Assembly (NCBI RefSeq): GCF_028389875.1
Contig: NC_084664.1
Location: 133,463,966 to 133,527,965 of the forward strand
Source: Rhea pennata
Lineage: Eukaryota; Chordata; Aves; Rheiformes; Rheidae
Direction: 5' to 3'
Length of the DNA: 64,000 nucleotides
In this document: piece by piece, positions 1-11,980 of the stretch
How positions within the stretch are numbered: the first letter of the stretch is position 1
Layout of the letters: every line of letters begins with the position of its first letter
Notes under the pieces: generated by a model
What the model saw: only the letters and a program-made list of their open reading frames with translations
Database searches by the model: none
What the model was told of the DNA's origin: nothing
Position numbers and translations under genes: made by a program

Positions 1-1250
1 GCTCGGTCTGGATGAAGTTAGAGGACTCTGTACTTTATCAGTGACCTCTAGCCAGACTGAAGGACAAACTGCACAGTACATCTGCAAACCCTGGATATTT
101 CTGCACTGTAGATCAGCTGTGCTGTGCTGGCACAGTAATACACCATGCTTCCCAGAAATGCCAGACTTAGTCATTTACCACATATGTTTGGCATTCTTGC
201 CAAGCATCTGTAAGATACCATTAAGCTGTCCTGCTGCATCCTTCCCTGATCATGTGGCAGATATACCTGGCTACTCTGGTAAAAGGAGGTCATCTCAGTC
301 CTTAAGACAAGTTTCAGTAATTTATACAGTGCTGCACATTTAGTGGCACCTTTGGCATACATGAAACTTGTAACCAGTCCAGGAAGAAATAAATGTAAGG
401 AACCAAGAAAACACAGAAAAGAAATATCGTGACAGTTTAGGAATGTGAATCTACGGAAAAAAATTTTGATACAAAATTTGAATAGAAAGGAATTTTTAGA
501 AAAGTGGGATATTCAGGGAGAATCTGAAGGAACTGAAACCCTGAACCTAAAAAAATTCAACAGGCAAATTGTCACATCAACTACCACAGCACTATGCTAA
601 TACTTAAAGGTCAGTAGAGTAGAACTGAATGGATTTCTCTGACATCTGAAAGAACCTCCGTATTTTTCAGTAGGTATCATAATCTAAGAGATCAATACTT
701 GGCGTTTATATTTGGCTTGTTCATTTTCTCTCAGATATACTTGCCTCTTTTTTCCTGCTTCTGTTATGTGAAAAATTTGTATCATTATAAATTTTACAAA
801 GAATGCTTAACAAAAGACTATATGAACAACTAAGCAGTCTGCAAATAATAAGCTGTAAAGTATCAAACCATGTAGCAGCTAAGTTGCATAGAACAGTAGA
901 GATTTGTTTTCATGTGCTATACCATTCATTCTGACTTCTAGTAGGCTTTAAAGCCATTTTCTCATTAGTTTATGTGTTTTTTTAAAAAAAATGCCTTAGA
1001 TCTCGCAGTTATTTTTGATATCTCTGTTCATTTTATGAGGAAAAAGTGATCAAGTGAGAAAAAGCACCATGTAGAATGTAAGCACTTCGGCACAATCAGT
1101 GCTCAAGGGGGTTCAGACCAAGTTAAACTTACAGCAAAGCTGCCTCTCACCTCCCACAGGAGCAATCTCTGCAGCTTACTGATGTCACTGAAAAAGCCTG
1201 AACCTCACGTCAAAGCAGTCTACTCTGCATGTGGATAAATAAACTAAAAT

Positions 1251-1296
1251 ATAGGCAATTTCAAAATAGGCAATTGCCTGAAATAGGCAATTTCAA
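1251..1296. repeat. Short tandem repeat of ATAGGCAATTTC
   Basis: Three imperfect copies of ATAGGCAATT(TC), with AATAGGCAATTGCCTG in the middle forming a small inverted repeat (GGCAATTGCC). Confidence 0.85.
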
Positions 1297-1999
1297 GCAG
1301 CAAGAATAGCCAGTATTGACTCACATGCAGTAACACACAAATATTGACTCATTTATTAAAAGTAATTAATGAGGAAACAAAAAGACAATAAAGGGGGGGG
1401 GAAGTGAAAAGCAATCTTCTTAAAGGCCCTGAAGGCCCCTTTTTTCTATACTCTGATATTATAAATGCTCTAAACTGGATTTTGCAATGCACATTTTCTC
1501 TGTTGATCTTTACAATTTCAGCAAAGCATTTCATAGTTATTGCAACTTATGAATTATTCAATAACACAAGACGGGAGCAATTCATCTATATCTCCACTTC
1601 TCCGTGAGGCAAAGAAATCAAAAGCTTCAGCTTCACCTTCAGGTTTTTTGCCCAGCACAAAATTTCTCAGAATAGTACCTCCGAGAATTACCCTGTAAAA
1701 CGATAAGGACATGTGCACAAAAGGTACAGGCGCAGAATGATTAAATTGAGAGGGAAAGACAAGTACACAGTATTGTGGCACCACCTTTTGCTTCTGCAAT
1801 AGAAACTGATGCAGTTTAGAAGAAACTGCAGGATCTACATTCCAGCTGTGCTTGCCTCTGTTCCCTTGTTATCAGCCTGTTCCCTTTCTGAATTTTGTTC
1901 CAGACTCCAGTCCATGATACTACTAATCTTCTCATTAAGGGTGTCTATGCTTCAAAGCAGCAATCCTGAGACTATTTCAGAAAATATGGAAATACCATA

Positions 2000-2095
2000 A
2001 GCCCCATTTTACAAATGAGAAGCAGCAGCTGAAAAACACTTAGAAAGTAATCAGCTGCAGAACTAGGACTTAACGCATTTCTCAAAATCAAGTTA
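2000..2095 (+). mobile_element. MIR-like SINE fragment
   Basis: GCCCCATTTTACAAATGAGA, then AGTAATCAGCTGCAGAACTAG and GGACTTAACGC, follow the order of the MIR 3' half (CCCATTTTACAGATGAGGAA...TCACACAGCTAG...GGATT). Divergence is high, and a different conserved-core SINE is possible. Confidence 0.4.
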
Positions 2096-4718
2096 ATGTC
2101 TAAACTATAGAATTACCTTTCATCTTGAAATCCTCTCATCTAGACTCCTGCCCTATCTTGAGTAAAAAGGATGCAAAGTAATTCTCAGAGTTTTAGGGAA
2201 GTGACTCTTCAGAGTTTTTAACATGTCAGTTTGCAACGTAGGCTATCACGTATATAACATCTACTAATAACAGGTACAACAAAATTTTGTTTTATTTCTG
2301 AAATAAGTATCAGCCAGAGCATGCTTATTAATTGTAGTTTTATATTGGAACATGTTCTCTTATTTGGCTTTATTACTTCCACTTCAACAGATACCAGCTG
2401 GTCCCGTTGGTTACTCATTCCCCTTCCTGACAATGCATGTAGGATAGGACTTTGCATTTTCATCTTACGACCTAGCTATATCAGGTCACTGTTGGGAACA
2501 ATGAAATGTATGAGTTCCGTGATAGCAGTATCCTAGACAATATGAATATCCGTATTCTTCTTTAAGTCGTTTACTAAGACATCTACATTGCCTAGAGCTT
2601 TTTCAATGGCTGTCGGAGATGGAAAAGAGAGAAGTACAAAACCGGTACAAAACAGAACTAGACAGAACTGATGCTACTTGGATGCTTCATAACGAGTACG
2701 TGATGCTGGCATGAAGTTTCAAAGAGCAGATGTGGGAGCAGAGTGGGCTGAAATCTATGAACTAAATTTTAGAAATTCACTGTCTGATTTAGAAATTTTG
2801 AAATATTACACAGTAAAATAGGGCATAATTTTAGTAATATACATCCTTTTTCTATCCTTTTTTTTCTCAGTCATGTACATGTCAGGAGATAATACATAGC
2901 ACGATGTGTTTAATTTGAAAGGAGGAAAAGAATTGTTAGAAAAAAAGGTGCAGAAGCAGGCAAGGGACAAAATTTGTACTGTTTTAATACAAACTTCACT
3001 TCAATATCTTTCTAAATAACTCTTTTAATGAAGAGTCAGTCTAATTTCTGAAACATGAGCTATGCTAGGTTTAGTAGCTGAAACAGAGACAAGACACAAA
3101 TTTACAACTGTCTACACTGCTTAATTTTTAGCTTGTTTAAACCTGGTGTGGTTTTGATCTGTGTGCATTAGCATTCTTCCAGATAAGGTCTAAGCATGGT
3201 TCAACATTTACCCCCCCTATTTCTAATAGGCAGTTCAGAATTTGCTATCCTGTTTTGAGAGAAAAAAAATGAAAACAAAAAAATAGTTTATGTATGCAGA
3301 CGTATGTCACCTGTGCCATTGAGCTTTAAGGCCAGAGAAGTTCTTAGCATCTTTAATATAGTAACATACATACGTGCTTATACACATGTAAATTTATCTG
3401 CAACCATGCATTTTTCTCAATGTTATTATCCAGAAAATTATCTATAAACTTTGGTGGTAGCTGTCAGCCTAGGGAACCTCATTCTCTCTTCTAGCAGTGA
3501 AGCAAGAAGACTGAACGACTAGCACAAGTACAGACATGAACTGAAGACAGAGGCATCACGACAGGAGCTCAGACTTCTAGCCACAAGCTATCCATAAGCA
3601 TGGAAATGAAGGGAATCAAAACTCAGTCTGAGTAGAAGTGACTGAATGAAATAAAATGAGAAAATGAGGGTAAAGCCTTAACAGTCTGCTTGGGGAAAGC
3701 TGGTGAGATATTACTAAGATCGCACTATCAATTCCAAGATCGGTGGCAGAATGAGTAGCATCTAATTAGAATAAGGCTGTAGAGAAATATGTTTTTATAT
3801 CCTCAGAAATGAAGTAGAACAAGATGCTTCTACAAAACTGAGATCTCTGGCTTCTTCCTGTAGTGCTGGAGACATAAAAATTATCTCGCTAGAGACGTTT
3901 GACACCCTTTTATAGGGATGCTTGCTGAGAGAAATACTCATCTTAAATGTCTCTAAAAGGAAGAACAGGATAAGTATCTAAGCAATGATGCCACTTCTAG
4001 AGAGCAAAATACACAGAAGAAAGTTAGAGACAGAACAGCAAGAATGTGGACCTCATCGTCATAACAGTTGCTGTAGAAGGCAATAGGAAAAGCAAAAACC
4101 AAAATGTTGGGACATGTGGACAGCAGCAAACATTTGGAAGAAGGATAACATTGTGGCTTCATGTTGTGGCTGTCTCAGGAAGTAAAAAGAGGCTAGCTAT
4201 GGGATGTAGAGACTTCCAGTGAAGGGAAAGGCAGGTGAAGAATAACACTAATAGACCTGTTTTCTCTCAGTATATTCCCCACAGGTAGCAGCCCTCAGCC
4301 AAACTACCATATTTATAATTAGACTTTTGGATCAATGATGAATCCAATTCTAGTCAAAGTGCAGAGACAGCTGCAGCTCACTCCCAACATAGTGAGAGGC
4401 AGCAACATAAGAATGAAGAAGTGCAGCCAAGTGCTGGCAGCATACAGTAAAACAATTTTGAGGCCAGCAGCAAGCAGACACAAGCTGTTAATGTAGAATG
4501 AATAAGCCATGAGGAAAAAAAAACAAAAAAAAAAGTACTAGCACTTGAAAGGTACAGTAGCTGATGCAAAGACACTATAGAACTATCTGTTGCTGGACAG
4601 CATTATTAAAAACACCAATTTGATTGAAATACTATGCATGCCTGTCTTCAGCATGAAAGAAAAAGAGAACAGTCTCTATGGACCCTCTCCAGTAGTCTAA
4701 CAGAAAGGAGCTAGACTT

Positions 4719-4764
4719 GTTGTAGTTAGCAGAGGGCTCTCACACGTTGTAGTTAGCAGAGGGC
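4719..4764. repeat. Two-copy direct repeat, 27-bp period
   Basis: GTTGTAGTTAGCAGAGGGC occurs identically at 4719-4737 and 4746-4764, separated by TCTCACAC. A local tandem duplication. Confidence 0.95.
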
Positions 4765-5748
4765 CTTCATAGCAGCTAGTAAGAAACCTGAAATGCATAA
4801 GAGATCCCTTAGGCCTGATGGAGCCACTGAAGAAGAAACTATAGTGAAAACACAGAACAGACACTCTCACTGAAACCAGAATCAGCAGTCGTGCCTTTTC
4901 ATTTTGCAGACTTTAGCACTTTTCCAGTGCTGAAAAGCCTTTGGGAATGTTTAGGATGTTTGGGAAACCTCCAGTCAGGGAACAGAGCATTGTAAAGGAG
5001 TCAGTGTTCAGTAATCTTGAAAATACACTGCTTGATTTGTCTGGGACTAAAAAGGTCACTGTTTGTCATGTCAAGAATCAGTTCTGGCAGGCTGAATCAT
5101 CCAGGCACTGAGAACTTTCGCTATGCCTTTTGCCAGGTACCACTGTGAAAAAAATGTCTCCAGACATCAGCCTGTCCTCAAAGCTATTCCAGTGATAACG
5201 GAAAAAGACAGATGCAGGACTTTCAGACATCAAGCCTGCAGCTTGCAACATGTTTATTGTTTAAGGTGATAGGAAAAGATAGTACAGGATGTCTTTATCA
5301 AGCTAAACAGAGCCAGAAGCAAGATACTAGTTGAATGCAAAGAAGTTGAAGCTCAGGAGAACAGAGGCCCTCACTATCAGAAGTCTGTGGACTCCTGGGA
5401 ACTTCCAAATAGAAGAGCAGGCCACAGTACAAAAACTGAATGCCACAGTCTCCTGCAGTGTCCTACAGCCATAAACCATGAAGGTGAGGACAGTGAGCAA
5501 TTTTTGGCTGCTAGGCAACATTCTCTGCACTTCTAAAGCAAGCAATCAGATAAAGTGCAACCAACATAGCTGGTTATGTAGGTATGTAGACTGACCAAGA
5601 AGAGGGGACTCTTACAGATATTTAAATCCTGTCCAATGATGGGAAATTGTTGATATTGACCTGTCCAGGGACAGTGACAATGATGATGGGGTTTATATCT
5701 GCAATTCCTGGCAACTAGTTACCACCTCAAGGACACTCACTCACTCAG

Positions 5749-5750
<2 letters not shown>

Positions 5751-5776
<26 letters not shown>
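5751..5776. repeat. A26 homopolymer tract
   Basis: 26 uninterrupted A after CACTCAGTT. No retroposed gene body is recognisable next to it. Confidence 0.95.
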
Positions 5777-5779
<3 letters not shown>

Positions 5780-6498
5780 TAAGTGTAGGGGGGGAAAGAA
5801 TGGTAACCTGAAGGTACAGTTAGTGAGGTAGGGCATATTTGACAACAAACATGGGTCTCTGCAGCAAGAATGGAAAAGAGCACTTCAACCACTGTGTGAA
5901 ATATTTGTGCGAGAACATCAGAAATTAAATCTGGGAAAAATATAGATGGTGAAGAGGAGGCCACCAAATAGAACGAAAGGACAAACAAATAATGAAAAAA
6001 GGAATCAGACTGATTTTAGGTGTATTTGAATATCTGTGAAAGGTGAAAATCTATGAAGTCACAGTGGGCTGTAGATAAAGGTCATATCCTCAGTATAAAT
6101 GATGATTTAATAACATAAATTATACTCAGTCAGTAAACTCCTCAAATAAGGAATACAGTAACAATTGCTAGAAAGGAAATGATACAACTTGTGCTGCATT
6201 TGGAGGGAGGAACATAGGTTGTTGGAGAGAAGGATACCCCAGTAATTAGTTAAAAATACTCTTAAGATCTAAGCTTTTGAAATTTTTGCTCTTTATCTTT
6301 CCATGCTACAGCTTCTAATTTGCAAAACAGTGATAATGACACTTCCGTTCCCACATTTGTTATGTGATAGGACTATCAGTGGTTAAAACCGTGTCTATCA
6401 CAAGTATGTCAGACTATGTACAGACACATAAATACATCATACACATGTATGTAAAATAAATGACAAATAAGTATGTGTCTATGTCATACATAGATAGA

Positions 6499-6499
6499 C

Positions 6500-6546
<47 letters not shown>
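6499..6546. repeat. (CA)n microsatellite
   Basis: About 17 uninterrupted CA units from 6512 with a slightly imperfect ACACAT leader. Preceded by a GTATG/CATAC-rich stretch from about 6403. Confidence 0.97.
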
Positions 6547-6547
<1 letters not shown>

Positions 6548-6624
6548 TTCCTAGATCAGGAGTTCTTGGAAGACGACTTCATGTCTCCTTTTGATGTATG
6601 CAACAAATAATAATGATAAAAAAA

Positions 6625-6720
6625 AATCAAGAAGTCATAGATATCAGCCATATCTAAAATTCAGGAGGTCATCTAGGCATCTTGTGATTATTGTCCATGT
6701 TTTGTTACTCATCTTCCCAA
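6625..6720 (-). mobile_element. CR1-like 3' tail remnant
   Basis: GTCATAGATATCAGCCATAT followed by CAGGAGGTCATCTAGGCATC resembles the antisense CR1 tail (CATAGA.TATCAG...CAGGAGGTCATCTAGTCCA). About 60 bp is readable and the rest is inference. Confidence 0.45.
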
Positions 6721-6834
6721 ATGTCCCCCGTATGAAAATGGCAGTGATCGTTGGCTAACGATGATACATCTTACAGATGTCAAATATTCCTAGCCATTTT
6801 CAACTTTCGTGCCGGCTAACCTGTAGAAGGGTTG

Positions 6835-7000
6835 TGCCTCTGGCGAAGGAGGCGGTGTTGTGTCCCCCGTTAGGGACCACGGCAGAAGAGCAGGACGAAC
6901 CGCGCCGCGCCAGGCGCCGCGCTCAGCAACTCGCTCGCCGACCACACGGTGGGGGAACAGGCACAGACGTCGCTCCCGAGACCGACATCCTCGTTCTTGT
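6835..7000. other. Isolated CpG-dense patch, possibly an LTR fragment
   Basis: This 150-bp stretch (GAACCGCGCCGCGCCAGGCG and similar) is far richer in CpG than anything within about 4.5 kb on either side. Read on the minus strand, AATAAA (complement of 7040-7045) is followed by the GC-rich segment and ends GGGGGACACAACA at 6856, which resembles the R-U5 part of a retroviral LTR ending in CA. No target-site duplication, primer-binding site or internal retroviral sequence was found. A small CpG island or other insertion is equally possible. Confidence 0.35.
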
Positions 7001-7584
7001 GGACATGTCCAGCAGATGGCTCTTTCCAACCACACAACATTTATTGAACTGCTAGCTCCACTCCATATAGCACAAGGTCAGCATTTTCAACTCTTTTGTT
7101 CCTCTTATGAATAATTCCAGTGGTACATTGGACGATCAGTAAAATGTAATATGATGCAGAAAGCATTGCTTTTCATAGTATAAATAACTTAGCTGGGATG
7201 TAACACACTTTTGTATAATGAATATTTGTGAGTACTACACATATAAGCAGACTTGTATTTATTGGACTAGAATCACATCCCAGTTCTGCTTGAGTAAATC
7301 TGAAATAGCTCAGCTGTAGCCAGTGAGACACTACAGATGGAGGTGACAGGGGAATTTGGCTCATTGTTAAAAATACCTTCATGTAGAAACAATGTCAAAA
7401 AATTCAGCTTTGACCAGGTTCATTCATTATGGGCTAAATTGTCTCTAAATTGCACCCTCTTAAGCCAGTGAAGTTACACAGATGTAAAAGACAGAACACA
7501 AAAGCTAGTCTTCTTCAAACTGCTTGATCCAAAAGAAACCATTTTACATCATATTAATAAAGGTAAATTTCTTCATAGCGAATG

Positions 7585-7587
<3 letters not shown>

Positions 7588-7615
<28 letters not shown>
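7588..7615. repeat. (AT)n microsatellite
   Basis: About 14 perfect AT units between GATA and GAGATG. Confidence 0.97.
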
Positions 7616-7619
<4 letters not shown>

Positions 7620-10523
7620 TGCACTTAGATCTCTAAGACACCTTCTCCAAAGTTTCTTGAATTATTTGAAAGCTGAGATTGATTCAGACTTCTGTGGTAC
7701 AGTCATCATCTCTGTAATAGGCTTAGACAGAAATTACAAACCTGAATTGCCCAAAGCACAAAGGAACTGTTATGGACTTAATTCTATTACATGTCCTAAA
7801 CGTCACCCAGTTTTTTAACATCTCTGAATCTCAGAAGTTTAGATCCTACTACAGAGCTGAACTTGACAACTCTGAGTTAACATTCCTGATTTTTAAAAAG
7901 CTGTATTTATTGCTGCAAAAGCTTTAAAATGTGGAGAATTTTGAGTGAATTGGACAAACATTCCAAAATACAGAGATTTCTTCTGACTCATTGAACTTTA
8001 AGCCTACAAAGCTGGAGCTTAACATGATTTAATATCAGCCCTTTTTAAAAATTGCTGCCATTTCTGCTGAAATTTCAGCTGAGAATTTGAGAGGATAAAG
8101 TAAAACATGAAAGAAAAAGTGTCCCAAACATGTGCTTCTAAAAACATCTTCAGGCATATATGTTGGAGCAATGGAAAAGAATACCATTCCCTAATTGTTT
8201 CCCTCCACTCTTGTTAATTTTGGACTTATTCCTTTCAGTCATCCAACTTAATTACTTTTGAGGTACTCTTAACCTTCTAGTCTCCTAAACTTTTACTACT
8301 TCCAAGAGCTACACCACTTCTTTGCTTTCCCAGAATATACCGGCTGCCACTAAGGAAGAAACATGAAAGCTCAAATTAAGACTGAAGCTTAATTGTATGT
8401 TGTATATTCAGCTGCTTAGTGAAAACTGATCAAAATTTTCAGGCAAATGGAGACTTATCAGCTACAAAGTACCATGTATACTTTTTCAGACTAACCTTTT
8501 CATACTTCCCTTTTGAATTGTGAGAGGTTTGTGAATTGAAATAACTACACCATAATCGAAAAGTAATTAGCCAGTAAGTTACCTCTGCTTTTATCCCTTT
8601 TGGGATGAAGTCAGCACCTACATCAATAAACCTACAGAGCTCCGTTTGGTATGCTACAGTGGGCTCAGTGCCTCCTGGGAGCTCCTTTGACCTTGCTTTG
8701 CTGGCTGCAATGAAGTGAGATGGTGGAAACCAGGTGAGATGTGCTCAGCAGTGCTGGTCTGATGTCAAAGAAAGGTGTTACACTCTGGGAATTGTGATCT
8801 GACATAACAGCTTTAATACTCCAAAATGTATTTTTCTTGGTTCTGCTGTAGTTTATCCAAAAAAATGGTAATCCTGCTAATAGCTGATGCTTGGCAAGTG
8901 TGAAAACTCTGTTACAAGAAGAACTGAGCTGATGATGGCTTAGCTTGGGTTCTTCTTCCCTCCTTGACGACAAACACAGTCCTGGCACCTTTCCATTTGC
9001 AGAAAGCCGGGAAGCAAAAGTTGCTGCCATTCTCAAAAAGCCTGGCAGGAAAGGGATCTGGTGGAACTGTCTGAAACTGGGAGACTAGCATGAGGCTTAC
9101 AGGTTGTTATTTACATGCATAAATAAGTAGCCTGATGTTAAAGAAGCACTGTTTATACTCCATGTTTGAAACTCCGGGCCTAAACCTTGTGGTGCACAGC
9201 ACATAGCAGGGGTTCAGGCAACGGAAATGCTGGGATGATTTCCTACCTATCTCTCAGAGCAGTGACAATAGTGGCATTGACAAGACAACTTCACAAATAT
9301 TTTCAGAGGGGGAAAAAAGCAGCAAACTACCAATTAATTAATTATAAAACGTGAAAAGGAAGTTCTAGACTCAATTTTATGGCATTGGGTGCAAGAGTCT
9401 GCCCGCAGGTGGCGTGACCCATGAGAACCATGAATCCGGCTCCACAACCCCTGAGCATCTCCAGCTCCTGAAGAAGAGCTCCTGCCTCCTGTCTCCAGGG
9501 CTTGGCCTCTGTGTTTCCCTTCTCACACGTGGACGCTGCATGGCTCCAAGTGCCCTCTCGTCCACATTTGCCGTAAACACATCGAACACCTGTTTACTCT
9601 GACTCACCCACTCCTCACGCAGGCGCTCCCTTTTTTTGGCAGCAGACCTCACTCAGGTAGTATGTGCTGCTAATATCTTTTCAGGACCATGTAATAACAT
9701 GCCTTCTATCCAATTCCTATCATCCTTCAGCCAGCTCAGCCAGTGGGCTAACTGCTTAGGATTCAGTGATTTATATAAGTGCAATTAGTTTAAAGTGCAT
9801 CACTCCACGATTATGCTGGTGCAAATGCCCCGAGAGGGAGTACCTCACCGGTGAATCAGACCCTTCACTTTTTACAAACATGCAAAAGAGCAGATCCTGA
9901 GCCAGTGAAAATCTACGTGGCTCCATGCATTTCAACACACAAACTTCAGTCAGCTCAGAGGCTGAATCACAGCTCATGTAACAGACTATTTAGATAGAGG
10001 CTGATGCCTCACATCCTGAAGCGCAATGCTTTCCCAGAGTCGCCGAGGGTCAGGGACTTTGCAGACGGAAGAGCTGAGAGGGGGGCCAGTGCTGCAAATG
10101 CCTCCCTTTGAAAAAGTCTTGAGGATTTCTTCTTTTCTGTAGAGTTAAGGAAGGCAATGACCTGTTTCTCTGCTAGCTTCTTGCTCTCCTTTTCGCGGAG
10201 AGCTGCATTTATTCCGCCACTCCAGCTGTGAAACAGGTATTTGGGAAGTGCCTTTTGTTGCCACTTTCCCTTTCCTGCTCTAGCCTGGGTGTGTTCCCTG
10301 CAGCCTGGAAATCCCTGTGACACCTTTCCCTGACAGGCACCAGAGTTAGACACTGAACAGCTGAATCTTTTTAATCAGGTCTTGAAAATGGCTAACTTTT
10401 TCTCTGCACTTGTTTTGGCATCTCCAAGATTAAGAAGTCATGCAGCTTGACAAAGCACTTTACTCTTACGTGTCTTAACATAACCAGAAGGATTTTTTTC
10501 ATGTCTCTATTCCAACACCTGCT

Positions 10524-10525
<2 letters not shown>

Positions 10526-10568
<43 letters not shown>
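10526..10568. repeat. A43 homopolymer tract
   Basis: 43 uninterrupted A between CACCTGCTGC and GGCTGGGG, the longest homopolymer in the window. No processed-gene sequence is seen upstream. Confidence 0.95.
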
Positions 10569-10571
<3 letters not shown>

Positions 10572-10683
10572 TGGGGTGGTCTCTGTTAAACACCCCTGCA
10601 CGCCTGCATGCCTCCTAGGACAGAGCCCTAGCTGCACATGACATACCAATATGTGCCCAGACAGGTGTAGTTAAAACACAAAC

Positions 10684-10733
10684 GGGGGGGGGGGGGAGGG
10701 AATGGAGAGGGTGATGGGAGTGGGGGGAGGAGG
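10684..10733 (+). repeat. G-rich tract with G-quadruplex potential
   Basis: G13 at 10684-10696, then AGGGAATGG..GAGGG, GATGGGAG and TGGGGGGAGG. It offers more than four runs of three or more G with short loops. It lies 115 nt after the A43 tract. Confidence 0.85.
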
Positions 10734-11848
10734 ACAGACCAAAACTCAGTCAAGTGCAATCTGTGTTAGAAATTTGCCAGCATTCAGCTGTCCACATTTT
10801 CAAAATGCAAATACTTTGAAATGAAAAGACTAGAAAATTCTGTGGAATATTTAAGAGACTGAGTTTTTTACATATCTGTGCATCATTTTACAGCTTTGGA
10901 TAATTAGGAAAGTTTCCTTGGCAGTGCTCTGAGAGGATAGGCAAGGGTGACATATAGCAAGTCCTAAGGAAGGAAATATAGACGTTTTGCATTCTGCACA
11001 TTTTTAGAATAAAAAAGAAATTATTCTTCGTATAAACAGTTTGAAACAGTATCCACATATAACATCCTATCACCCTGCTTGGAAATGCAGCCTTTTCATC
11101 AGCTGCTCCATGTGCTTGAACTCTTTTGCAGTATTTTGCTGGCCCTTCTGTCCTGAAGGGTGCAGGTTAGGGAGGCATTCTGCTAGTCTCCAGCCTTTCC
11201 TAAATGCAACCTTTTTTCAAAGGCAGTTCCCAAATCTGACAGGCACACAGTCTGTTCAAAGGCTTCCATTAGCTCTGCCGGATAACTTGTTATCTTGTAA
11301 TGTTCTCCCCCTCCCGCTCTTAATGAACAGTTTGTTCCATTGCAATTCTTAAATCAAACATCTGGAAACCAGACTTGTTTAAAAAAAATAAAAAAGAAAG
11401 AAAGAAAGGGGGAAAAAAAGTCATTTCAGTGCATATGACTTCTCCAGGTCTCTGTCAGGAAGCAAAAAAAGAATTCAGCTGAATCAGTAAACTGACCCTT
11501 TTTTAAAAGCACTTTGACCAACACATTTTTCTAGACAGAAATTCTAAAGAACAACACACACCCACTTTGTAGCAGGATAATGCGCTCTGACAACAGATTG
11601 TTCCTCTGTTCACAGCTGTCTCCAGCGGGAGGAGCTGAAACCTGAACCAAACCCTCCTCGCAGGGATTGGAGCCGCCTTGCGCGCAGCGAGAAAGCCCTC
11701 CCAGAAAAACAGCCTGTTTGGAAAAGTGCTTGAGAACATCCCGAAGTGATTGGAGGAGCAGAAAACCCTTCCCCCCTGCACCTGACTAGTGGGTATTTAC
11801 AGCACTTTTCAAGGCGCCTCTGCAGTGCCACTACACCAGCAGGGCTGC

Positions 11849-11878
11849 ATGGACGGCGCGGCGCAGGCGGTGCGGTAG
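11849..11878 (+). other. Upstream ORF 1 in the presumed SNAI2 leader (9 codons)
   Basis: ATG GAC GGC ... TAG reads MDGAAQAVR and stops 102 nt before the SNAI2 start. Its context is modest: T at -3, G at +4. It is a real upstream ORF only if transcription begins before 11849, which is not established here. Confidence 0.45.
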
Positions 11879-11884
11879 GGACCG

Positions 11885-11899
11885 ATGCGCTCGCAGTGA
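11885..11899 (+). other. Upstream ORF 2 in the presumed SNAI2 leader (4 codons)
   Basis: ATG CGC TCG CAG TGA, six bases after the stop of the first upstream ORF. The context is weak (C at +4). No further ATG occurs before the SNAI2 start at 11981. Confidence 0.45.
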
Positions 11900-11980
11900 T
11901 CGTGAGAGCTGCGCGCCAGCCGGGCACCGCCGCGCTCGACCACCGGGAGCTTCGGGGAGAAGGAACCGCCTGCGTCCAAA

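Larger units (their letters stand above)
1..5750. other. Intergenic DNA, no gene recognised
   Basis: AT-rich sequence with stops in all frames. Apart from the small repeats and the MIR-like fragment listed, nothing is recognised. No open frame exceeds about 100 codons or resembles a known protein. Confidence 0.7.
7120..11500. other. Intergenic DNA upstream of SNAI2
   Basis: No gene is recognised. It holds the AT microsatellite, the A43 and G-rich tracts, and a moderately GC-rich block at about 9380-10350 that could include distal promoter elements. Confidence 0.65.
11500..11980 (+). promoter_or_regulatory. SNAI2: SNAI2 proximal promoter and presumed 5' leader
   Basis: The sequence shifts from AT-rich to CpG-rich here. 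Motifs seen: a CACCTG E-box at 11779-11784, the site class bound by Snail-family proteins; an AACAGATTGTT SOX-like inverted pair at 11592-11602; a CAGCTG E-box at about 11613-11618; inverted CCAAT boxes (ATTGG) at 11666-11670 and 11749-11753; and a TCF/LEF-like CTTTGA at 11512-11517. Published work on avian and amphibian snail2 reports SOX9, TCF/LEF and Snail2 inputs, which fits, but matching these exact sites to those studies is inference. No clear TATA box is seen. The start site is probably between the E-box and about 11850. Confidence 0.7.

Noticed and set aside
6325..6370. Possible second MIR/L2-like tail (GCAAAACAGTGATAATGACA)
   Set aside because: Only a short weak resemblance to the MIR antisense phrase. 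Not separable from chance.
8665..9036. 123-codon minus-strand frame
   Set aside because: No recognisable family or motif and no supporting splice or promoter signals.
10392..10649. Frames with long Lys or Phe runs
   Set aside because: They are simply the A43 tract translated.
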